From: Marisa cornuarietis
Taxonomy: Eukaryota; Mollusca; Gastropoda; Architaenioglossa; Ampullariidae
NCBI GenBank assembly: GCA_004794655.1
Contig: SMMW01000019.1
Coordinates: 1,809,501-1,873,500, forward strand
DNA length: 64,000 nt
Direction: 5' to 3'
Part shown: positions 42,335 to 52,700 of the stretch, in pieces
Position numbering within the stretch: the first letter of the stretch is position 1
Layout of the letters: each line of letters opens with the position of its first letter
Notes under the pieces: generated by a model
Databases searched by the model: none
Told to the model about the DNA's origin: nothing
The model's input: only the letters and a program-made list of their open reading frames with translations
Program-made: the position numbers and the translations under genes

Positions 42335-42970
42335 GCCTGGAGGGGGTGGTGGAATTGGCGTTTTACGCCACAAAGCAACTAAGGCTATATCAGCCAGCCA
42401 GCCATGTAAACAGATGTCACATACTGAGAAAGAACAGTGAGCCTGAGACAAGAACTGTATCCAGGACGGCCAACCTTCAATGTATTCGTGAAAGGCCCTA
42501 ACTGCTGCGCCACCAGACTGCTCCTATTAGTCTGGAAGCCAAGTAAAAATTTATGTGAACATGTGTATGGTTTATTAAATATTATGTGTGTAGAGGGGTG
42601 GCTGAATTATATTAATTATATTTAGGCAGGAGATGCACATTAGCATCAAAAAGTGTGCTCAGTGATGATTTTTTAGGGTTAACGATACTAATTGGAGCAG
42701 GCCTACAGGAACATCACAAAAAGTTTAGACATGTGAAGAGTATATTGCGGTAGAGCTGAGACTGATGACAGATATCTGATTAGCGGAATGACAAAACGAA
42801 GGAGAGACAACTGCTGCTCAGGACTTGACGCTGAAACTTGCTGTAGGGATGCAGCTGTCGCGTTTGGTTAATCCCACTTAATAAAGGACATCTGCAGACT
42901 CTCTTCCTGCATCTGGTTGAGCATGTGGGAGAAAGATTACTACTCACACCATACCCCCCCCCCCACACAC
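42335..42970. repeat. Dispersed gastropod-type repeat, rearranged copy
   Basis: 42340-42540 (+) contains GGCGTTTTACGCC and GCAACTAAGGCTATATCA, the latter also at 58780-58798. 42780-42965 read on the minus strand matches 58870-59030 (ACCAGATGCAGGAA, GCTGCATCCCT, TCAAGTCCTGAGCA). The two parts face opposite ways here but the same way at 58.8 kb, so one copy is rearranged. Confidence 0.65.
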
Positions 42971-43343
42971 AGTCATGTGTATGAGAATGTTGAGGGTTAT
43001 ATGCTGGGATTAGGTTTTGCTTAATACTTGTAAATGCAAATGTGAAAAAAACATTATAGACAACACATAACACAGGCTTGCTAATCAACACATTTCAGAA
43101 AATGGGAGAGAATCAAGAGACAGTGGGGTAAGATCACCACACTAGTCCAGTAGACAAGTGAATATGACCACAATGCTGAGTACTTTTCTCAGTTTTATTC
43201 TTCAGCATCAAAGTAATCTACACAGATATTTCTCTTTACCTTACCTCAAAATCAAAACAGAATTTTACCCACACACTTAGCCGTAAACTGTCACCTCAAA
43301 ACAAAAACATACCAAAAAACTGAAACAGAGGTACACAACACAT

Positions 43344-46300
43344 TCAGCTGGTGTCCCCAGCACCTGCCTCTATCCTCTGTATTGCTTCAACCCTCTGAGC
43401 TTGCTGAATCTTAAGTTTTGCACTTATTTTCTTTTTATGTCTGGACTTTTTGCCTGTGATGGAGTTGTTCTGTGTTGCTGTGGACTTCTTTTTCTTCTTG
43501 CAGGACAAAGGATTAGGTCCCTTCATTTTCTTCTTTTTCCTTTTCTTCTTTTCTGGCAAGAGATTTTCCTTCTTCAAAAGCTCCTTCAACCTTTCTTGCT
43601 GGAGGGTTGGGTCAGGGGCATGAGAAGCTGCCAATTTTGTTGAGTCTGATGGCGACTCAATATTAATGGCATTAAAAGAAATATAGAGGAGAGGAACACC
43701 CACCATACTGCGAGATATTTCGCTAAGCTCTGGATCCTGAAAATAAAAAGACAAAAATTAAATTACTCAGGGTAACCTGAGACTAAGTATCTGATTTAAC
43801 AAACCTGAAAACAAAAAGAACTTAGAAATATTAGGAACTATCAACTAACAACCTGATGTTTGTACCAATATACCTGGTTCTCCCACCCCTTTTCTTTTAA
43901 GCAATAAGTGAAAAACCATTTTATTACCAAGATTTTGGTACTGGGATGGGAGGATGCGTATGATCTGTTATATATACTCTAGCCTCATGAATTGGGAGGA
44001 ATTGATTCAAAGATATATAAAGAAAATGATCAGCCTGTAGCAGCAACAAAACTATTGTAAATAACTGCTTATGTAATATTGTAAATAAAATGATTTCTTT
44101 CAGAAATATTTTAGACATTCACTTTCTACTGCAGGCATGCACCAAGCTTTTACCTGAGTAGCCAACAAGTAGTGTTTATGGTCTTGAGCATTCTCTGATG
44201 ACGATGATGATGATGATGACTGTGACTTTGTCAAGGCAAGCTGAGACTTTGCTAGTACCTTGGCGAGACATTGGGGAGGCCCAACAGAGGGACGATGATT
44301 ACACTTGGCAACATTGTACTGTTGTAGCACTTTGAGTGGACCATATAGCAGGCTACCTATTAAAACACAGGAAAATGATCAATAAAAAGTGGCACTGGGT
44401 ACAACAATCAAAAGCTGAGACACTAAGTGCTGCCATGAGTGTAGTAATTTTTATAGTTTGTACAACTTGTATTGTTTTAAAATTTAACATCCATGGACTT
44501 ATGCATTAGAACTTATAAATTTAATATAAAGCAATCTTGATACCTTTTAGATGTTTTCAGATCCAATGAGATGATAAACTACAGCTCTGCCATTAAATTT
44601 TTCTTAAAAAGCTCTTTGCTCCACAACAGCTTGCACAACCTGCCTGTCTAGGTTATTTATATTTTCTCATGTAAAGCCTATAAAACATAATTTACATATC
44701 TCTACTAAAAGCTCACAACTCAAATCTGATATTAGGGAGCCAGCACCAGAGTGTACACTTGGCCTATAAGGGGCTATGAAAATGAATAAGATGAATTTTG
44801 TATTGGGGATGTCACATATTACTTGTCCAGCAGTGATTTTTATTACAGCAGCTTGATTTTTGGGGTGCAGATAATACAAAGTTGTCTGCTGTTTTGGAAT
44901 GAGTCAATGGAAGGCATTGTCATATGGTTGAAGAAAAAAAATGAATTGTGTGGTGTGCATCCTCTGGAAAGATTAATTTTGGATTAGAGTGTTAGAAAGC
45001 CCAACTCCGCCTGGAAACCCCCCGGGTAACCTGCCGGTCCCAAGCCCGGATGAAGGAGGAGGGTTGGGCGTGGGGTTAGCAACCCCACCCTGTAAAACAA
45101 CCCTGCTACAGAAACCGCAAAAAGAACATTACCACAACGAGAGCCTGGACGGGAAGATCCCTCCTTGGAGGGGCCTATGACGTGTGCTGACGAAAGCCCT
45201 CGGGAAGTCAGCTCGCCGACCTATCTTCTCACGGCCAAGGCAAAAACCAGGATAGGGACCTGGAACATCAGAACCCTATACGAGCAAGGTAAATCAGCTC
45301 AGGTAGCACAGGAGATGAAGAACTATGGCATCAAGCTCCTTGGCCTGTGCGAGACCAGATGGAATGGTAGCGGTCAGACCAGACTCTCATCAGGGGAGAC
45401 TATCATCTACTCTGGACATGAAGATCCTGACCATGACCACTCACAAGGAGTAGCAGTACTGATGACACAGGAGGCTGCAAGGGCACTAATAACATGGGAA
45501 CCAGTTTCTCCACGACTCATGTCAGCTCGGTTCAACTCCAAAGGAAGAAAGATCACCATCATCCAGTGCTATGCACCTACCAACGCAGCAAAAGAAGAGG
45601 AGAAGGAGGACTTTTACAACTCCCTACAAGCGCTGGTTGATCGTACTCCAAGACGAGACCTGAAGATCATCATGGGCGACATGAATGCCAAAGTTGGAGA
45701 TAACAACACGGACAAAGAACACATAATGGGAAAGCACGGTGTGGGCAACTGCAATGAGAATGGTGAGCTGTTCACAGACTTCTGCTTGTTCAATGACCTT
45801 GTAATCGGAGGCACAGTCTTTCCTCGCAAAACCATTCACAAGACCACCTGGACTTCACCAGATGGAAATACAGAAAACCAGATCGATCACATCACCATCG
45901 ATCGACAGTTTCGAAGAAGTCTGCTGGACGTCAGAGTAAAGCGAGGTGCAGATGCAGCCACAGACCACCATCTACTTGTGGCAACCATGAAGATAAAGCT
46001 GAGGTCCTTCCATGACTCATCGGACAGACCGCACCACAAATTCAACGTGCAGTTCCTCAGAGATCGGAATAAACAAGAAGAGTTCAACTGCGAAGTAAAA
46101 AACAGGTTTGCGGCACTGGAAGGACTCTTGGAAGAAACAGTGACCAACCACTGGACAAGAGTACAAGAGACCTGGAAAACTTCCTGCACACACGTTCTGG
46201 GGAAGAAAGGAAAACAGCATAAGGAATGGCTGAATATAAAGACCTGGCAAAAAATAGAGCAAAGGAAAGAGCTGAAGCAGAAGATCAACCAATGTCAAGA

Positions 46301-48927
46301 CCAGCAGGAAAAAAAAGAACTCAGAGCAAAATACTGGGAGATAAACAGAGAAGTAAAAAAGAGCGCAAGAGATGACAAGAGGCAGTTCACACACAAGATG
46401 GCAGAAGAGGCAGAACAAGCAGCTGGGCAAAATAACACAAAGAGACTATATGAAATTACAAGAATTCTGGCAGGAAGAAAAAACACCAATGCGTGCAGAC
46501 CAATAAAGGATAAGAATGGCAGCGCCATCACCGGAGATGCAGAAACAAGATCACGCTGGGTGGAACATTTTGATGAAATACTTAACCGACCATCACCAAC
46601 AACCACCTTGGACATTCCCCCAGCTGCCGAACAGCTTCAAGTAAACACCAGCCCACCAACCAAGGCAGAAATCATCAAAGCCATCAAGTCCTTGAACTCT
46701 GGCAAGGCGGTAGGCCCAGATGGCATTCCTGCTGAAGCACTAAAGGCAGATCCAACAGCCGCAGCAGAGATGTTACACCCACTGCTGAAGAAAATTTGGG
46801 AACAGGAACAAGTTCCAGCAGACTGGAAGCTTGGCTACCTAGTAAAGCTACCCAAAAAAGGCGACCTTACACAGTGCAGCAATTGGCGTGGGATTATGCT
46901 GTTGTCCACTCCTAGCAAGGTGCTGACCAGAATCATCCTGGAGAGACTAAAAAATGCCCTAGACAAGAGACTGCAGCAAGAACAGGCAGGCTTTCGGCAG
47001 GGAAAATCATGCATAGACCAAATCGCTACACTACGAAATATTATTGAACAGTCCATTGAATGGCAGGCACCACTATACATAACCTTTGTGGATTTTGAGA
47101 AAGCCTTTGACTCCGTAGACAGGGAAACCATCTGGAAACTGATGCAGCACTACGGATTTCCACCAAAGTTTATTGCCATCATCCAACAGCTGTATGAGGA
47201 CTCGAAATGCCAGGTGATCCACAACGGAAAGCTGACTGACCCCTTCACAGTGAGGACTGGAGTGAGGCAAGGATGTATGCTCTCACCGACAATCTTCCTG
47301 ATCGTCATAGACTGGATCATGAGAAGAACAACCTCTAACAGTAACACGGGCATTCAGTGGACCTTCGCCAGGCAACTTGAAGACCTCGACTTTGCAGACG
47401 ACATCAGCCTGCTGTCCCACAAACAACAACACGCACAAACAAAGCTCACTCGGCTCGCAGAAGAAGCAGCAATGACGGGCCTGACCATCAACATCAAGAA
47501 GACGGAAGTAATGCGGGTCAACAACAAGCAAGAAGCCCCACTACAACTGCATGGGGAATGCATTACAGAGTCTGACCGTTTCACCTACCTTGGCAGCATA
47601 GTCAGCAAAATGGAGGTTCAGATGAGGATGCAAGAAGCCGAACAAACAAAGCCAGGCTTGCATTCCACACCCTACGACCTATCTGGAACTCCAAAGCTCT
47701 ATCTTTACACACCAAGATCCGCATCTTTAACACAAATGTAAAGGCAATACTTCTATATGGATCCGAGACATGGCGGGTGACAAATGCCATTACTAACAAA
47801 ATACAGACATTCGTCAACAGATGTCTGCGCCACATCCTCAACATCAGATGGCCTGATAAGATCTCCAATATAGACCTGTGGGAGAGAACCAATCAAAAAC
47901 CTGCTAGCCAAGACATCAGGAAGCGGAAGTGGGGCTGGATTGGTCACACCTTACGAAAGCCAGCCGACAACTTAACAAGACAAGCTCTGGGCTGGAACCC
48001 ACAGGGGAGGCGCAGGGCTGGGAGACCCAGAGAGACGTGGAGGAGATCAGTCCACAGAGAGGCAGAGACAGCTGGCATGACATGGTCCCAACTAGAAAGG
48101 AGTGCCCAGAACCGGGTCCGTTGGCGGGGTGTGGTTGCGGCCCTATGCTCCACTGGGAGTGTACAGGAATAAGAAGAAGAAGTTAGAAAGCCCATCTATT
48201 CTTGCTGTTATTAACCTTTCTGAAGTATTGTTGGAGTTTATATATGAGTACTCATTGTTTAAGAGAAATCAGACCTGTTATTTGTGTAAAGGCGATAATT
48301 GGTTCTGGAATTTTTTTTACGTTGTGAATTGTATTGAAAGAGAGAAAGGGAAGAGTCATCTGTATAGATTTGACTTATATTAGGTGTGACAGACAATCGA
48401 CATCTGTGCCTGGGAAGTTGAATTTGTTTCACTATGTGGTTGAACAGAGATATCAGGTATGATCTCACTGAACAGAGGGGACTGAAGCTGAGTAAATTGA
48501 ACAGACATGAGTTAGGCATGCAGTTGTGTGCCATTAATGAACTACCTTTAATAAACTGGGTCAAAGGGATATTTTAGTTTTTTTTGCATCTGTTAAAATG
48601 AAATCTGGTGCTTATATAATCATATAACTACGGTTGAAGCTCTGCCTACTTCTGGTGTAGGACATTGGTTGACTGCAGGCCGCCTGTTATAAATTTTGTT
48701 CCAAACTCACCAAATGCCTCGCACTCATTTAAGCAGCAGCGAGTAGTGTAGAGCCGCACCTCTCCACCCAAATACTTAGGCAGCTGGTCTTGAATATTGA
48801 CTTGAAACTTCAAAGCAGCTTTGCAAAAAGTGCCATCTACAAGAACATGGAATGGTGGTGTGATGCTGAAATTGTTCTTGTAGAACATCATGATGCGCTT
48901 GGCATGCTTGTAACGTTTTACCTTCAT
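43344..48927 (-). CDS. UTP23: rRNA-processing protein UTP23 homologue
   Basis: Nucleolar factor of the small-subunit processome needed for 18S rRNA maturation. Three minus-strand exons: 48927-48711 (ATG at 48927), 44356-44154 and 43736-43344 (stop); phases agree, giving 270 residues (human 249). Exon 1 carries the PIN-like fold: KHAKRIMMFYKNNF, LVDGTFCKAAL, QDQLPKYLGGE and TTRCCLNECEAFG. Exon 2 continues with the cysteine/histidine segment (VAKCNHRPSVGPPQCLAK), an expanded run of eight serines in nine positions coded by TCA/TCG, and HYLLATQ. Exon 3 starts DPELSE, has GVPLLYISFNAI and KGPNPLSCKKKKK, and ends in a very basic nucleolar tail. A poly(A) signal (TTTATT on +) is at 43194-43199. Intron 1 holds a full-length RTE LINE in antisense. 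The gene is head to head with EIF3H. Confidence 0.95.
44991..45003. repeat. Target-site duplication, left copy
   Basis: GTTAGAAAGCCCA immediately 5' of the RTE element, repeated exactly at 48182-48194. Confidence 0.92.
45004..48181 (+). mobile_element. Near-intact full-length RTE-clade non-LTR retrotransposon
   Basis: A 3178-bp element flanked by the perfect 13-bp duplication GTTAGAAAGCCCA. It starts with a ~170-bp GC-rich leader containing GTTAGCAACCCCACCCTGTA and ends in an AAGAAGAAG-type simple tail, both typical of RTE elements. It encodes an endonuclease-reverse transcriptase read through to 48172 with one frameshift. It lies in UTP23 intron 1, antisense to the gene. Confidence 0.92.
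45177..48172 (+). pseudogene. RTE endonuclease/reverse transcriptase with one frameshift
   Basis: The frame opens upstream, but the first ATG is at 45177. It runs to 47741, and a second frame carries the rest to the stop near 48172. Residues ~25-250 form the apurinic-type endonuclease (TWNIRTLYEQGK, LCETRWNGSG, MGDMNAKVG, TDHHLLVATM). Residues ~500-770 form the reverse transcriptase (LPKKGDLTQCSNWRGI, AGFRQGKSCIDQI, FVDFEKAFDSVDR, TGVRQGCMLSP, LDFADDISLL). The C-terminal part (WGWIGHTLRKP, GRRRAGRPRETWRR) is in the other frame from about 47640 on. The break fits loss of a single base near 47609, just after YLGSIVSK. Otherwise no stops, so the copy is young. Several long minus-strand open frames here are shadows. 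Confidence 0.9.
48182..48194. repeat. Target-site duplication, right copy
   Basis: GTTAGAAAGCCCA immediately 3' of the RTE element, identical to 44991-45003. Confidence 0.92.
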
Positions 48928-49723
48928 CTTTTAATCTTTCTGAAACTGAAAAACAGGTTAAATAACTCAAAATGTACCAAGCTGATTCCTCTTAATGTTA
49001 CCGGTAAAAAATAACAAGATACAATTAAAAGAAATTACTAAATTAAAAATATGCATACTCATTTGCACTCATTTAAACATTTAAAAAAAAAATCTATATT
49101 CATGATAAATTTATTTTTCTCTTTCAAAGCTAGTTGATTTTGAAAAACCTGAATATCCCTGACAAAAAGTCTGAATTTAGTAACTAATTAAGAAGACGGA
49201 TAACATGTTTGAAGAAACAGTTAAACCAATTCACCAACTGATGAAAGCACTTTAAAAGTTTCATTTTCTAAATCTTTTTGTTAAGTTGTGCACGTGAACC
49301 TCCGTCGATGTAATTCTCAAGGTGTCTAATTAGAATATATGCGTGAAAATACCTATCCTCATTTGCTGTTCTTACCTGTTGTTTCAAGTTCTTTTCAATT
49401 TCTAGTCACAGCTTGAAAACATTCACCAAAGCACCATGCACGATCCTCACCATAACGAAGCAAGATGCCTTTTAGTTCTACTCTCATACAGAAATCCCTC
49501 AAACGAATCATAATTATTTTGTGACAAATATTGTTTATAAATAGTAGGAATCATTAAAAATTTTCAGAGACGTCAAACATATTTCACATAGGTAACTTAG
49601 ATAAAATGTCAAAAATTATCACATCCGTTTAGCAGAAAGCTAACCCCCATCTTTTTTTCTTTTTTTTTTCCTTATCGGGACGAATGCTGGGAACTTGCAC
49701 TGTACGCCATTTCCTGCTTGAAA
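48928..49723. promoter_or_regulatory. Divergent UTP23/EIF3H promoter region
   Basis: 796 bp between the two start codons, expected to hold both 5' UTRs and promoters. No other gene is present. The same two genes are neighbours and divergent in humans (8q24), so the shared control region may be old. Confidence 0.55.
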
Positions 49724-52700
49724 ATGGCTTCGAAGCGACATGATCCACATGTGCAGTTTGTCCAGATTGATGGGCTGGTAAATATCATACTTAATTATTT
49801 ACTTATTTATGTTTGAATAAGAAATCCATTGAGCGTTTTGTCTCAAGGTAAAATGACTAATGGTGAGAAAATCGTTTGTTAAGTTTGCCATTCATATGGA
49901 AAGCACGCACATATCGCCACCCTCTCCCTAGTAATCTGTGTCCTGACAGGGCTTATGTTTTATTTGTTGCTTGACTTTTTCTTTCATGTAAAATGACCTT
50001 TAATGGTGTTATGTAACATTTTTCACATGAGAGATAGTAAACCAGTTTGAATTTAAACACGAAGCTGTTTATCATTTCCTAGAGAGTGTTCAGCTTTTTA
50101 TGCTTCTGCGATAATAATCCAACATTTGCTTAAATAGGTGTTATAGTAAACATTGATTATTTTCTTGTTTTGCAGCAGTAGCCTACCAATTTTATTTTTT
50201 CATGCTGATTAAAAATGCTTAACAACTTTTGGTTTTAAGTACAATGAAAGAATTAATTTGCAGGTTGCTTTAAAGATCATAAAACATAGCCAAGAAGAAG
50301 GTGCAGGGGGCACAGATTTGGTGCAGGGTGTCCTCCTAGGACTTGTAGTGGACAACCGTTTGGAAATCACAAACTGTTTTCCTTTTCCACGTCACTCCGA
50401 GGAGGAAGACTTTGATGAAGGTGAGTTATCAGATACTTAGTGGTATTTGTGTTTCCAACGTTAGATGAAAATGTTTCAACACAGATTTCTTCTATAGGGA
50501 TTAAAGCATGACATATTTTGAAAGGCTGTTGGTGTCATTAGATGCCATTTTGATAGGCCAGCTGATTGCACAGTTTGGCTCGAAATAACAGGTGGCCTCT
50601 ACAAGTTTCGTACAGATTTGATTTTATGTGATTTCTGCAGAAAATTATACATTTAACAGCCAGCCAGAAGCAGTCTATTTTAAAATTTACTTTTTTCAAC
50701 CCAACATTTGCACAAAAAAGTCGTAATAGAGCATGAACTGTCTGTCATAAGTCTGGTTGGGAAGGTAGTCGTTATAGAAATGACCTGGGGTGAAAGATAT
50801 CTGTAAAAAATTTTCAGGTTGTTACTAAGAGGGGTATGTAATGAGGAAGGTCTTAATAAAGAGGTTTTACTGTAATATATACAGTCGGACCTCGCTAAGT
50901 CGAACTTCCCTAAGTCGAAAACCTCCCTATCTCGAATTAATTGCTAGGTCCCGGCCGAATTCCCTTAAGAACAATGTATTTTAGATCTCCTTAACTCGAA
51001 GATTTTTTGGCTTTCAACCTCCGTAAGTCGAATTTTGAGTCATCACCAACCAGACGCAACTATGTCTCAAACTGTTCCAAACTGTCTCAAGAAAGACACT
51101 TTTATCCCAGTTTCCTTTCATCTTTGTGTAAAAGGTTCGTTGCGTGCTCAGTTGCGCAGTGGACAACTAACTGACTCACACCAGTTCCTGCTTTGAAGTT
51201 GACCGACTCAGGGGAACTGGCCGACACGAGACTTTTCCCCACAGCCACTTCAAGTCGGTGGCCGCGCATCACTGGTCAAGATTTATGGCCACAAGCCTTG
51301 ACCATCCTTTCAGGCGGTGGCGGTGGTAACTTGACCAGTGGACCGTTGGGGGTTTACACGCAAACTTACTGTGAAAAATACGTTTTCTACACTTTGTCAG
51401 TCTCTTATCGGGACGAGCACTGAATAGAGTTCGTGTCGGTGTGGTTTTTCTCGTGCTGTACGTGCCGCGAAAATGGCAGTACATGCATCCGTATAAAACG
51501 ATAATACTGTATAACTAACGGTTATAATTCAGTAATTAAGTCGGAAAAACATTGTCCTTGATTAACCTGCGCCTATTACGCCATTTTCCCTAACTCGAAA
51601 ACTCCTTAAGTCGAATTTTTTTCGGGTCCCTTTGAGTTCGACTTAGCGAGGTCCGACTGTATATTTCATTGTATATGATTTATGTTATCTCACTTGTAGA
51701 AAGAACATTTTTTTCTCTTAAATTTTGAACTGTTTTCATACTAATGAACTCACCTGTGTTGATGCAAAACCAGAGACTAAATATGCTAGCTAATGTTCTT
51801 CAAAAGGACACATTTACTTGCCTTTGTGAACGTTCCATAGCAGCTTAGGATTAACACTGCAAATGACAGTCAAAGAAAAACATTAACCAACAAAAGAACA
51901 CAAGAAATTAAAGAAGCAGCGATGAATTACAGAAACTTCAGAAATCTTAATAATTGTTTTGCGCATTTGGCTGCCCATCTTAGAAAAAGACAAAGGTGTT
52001 TTAAGAATGGGTTTTTACAGGTGTTGAAATTCTGTGACTGAGCAGGAGTGTTTAAGAGGGCATAAGGACTTGAAGACAGAAGGTCGTTTAGTGCATGGAA
52101 GTGTAAGAGATCTACTCAAAAGAAAGTAGTGACAGTTACTAAGAAAAGGAGTTACTGATCTCTTTCTTATATTGCCTATGGTAACTTGTTATTAACTTTT
52201 TCTCGTGGTAACAGATATTTCTAATTGCAGTGTAAATCCCTTTCTGTTGCCTCTATTTGTCAAGGCAATTTTTGTGTGTGGTAGATTGGGGATGATAATT
52301 TTTTCTAAGACTTTAATGTTTAAGTAAAAGTATTTTATTATGAGAAACTTTGTCTTTTGATGCAAACGTTTTGTATGATTTGTCAATAAAAAAAATATGG
52401 AACTGTATGTTAGATGAAAGCTTGTATGTTGACACTAAAAGATTAAAATCTTGGTGAGAAAACGGATAAAGGCCCAAGTGCTACGGAAAAAGGGCATTTT
52501 GGGTAGGAATGTTCCTGATGTGAATTTTTTTTGAGGCACATATTTCATTGCTGGTTGAACAGTCATAAAAGAGAACTGTTCTCTTTCTAAAATAGCTACT
52601 ACTGGTACCAGAGAGAATAGATAATGAGAGGGTCAACTCCTCCTTTGTGCTTACTTGCTTAAGAAAAGTATTGGTGCAGTTGCGTCCCTTCGAAACTTGA

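Noticed and set aside
42780..43091. 103-codon cysteine-containing minus-strand frame suggestive of a secreted peptide
   Set aside because: Half of it is the dispersed repeat shared with 58.8-59.0 kb.
45614..47584. Several 65-137-codon minus-strand open frames
   Set aside because: Shadows of the RTE endonuclease/reverse transcriptase frame.
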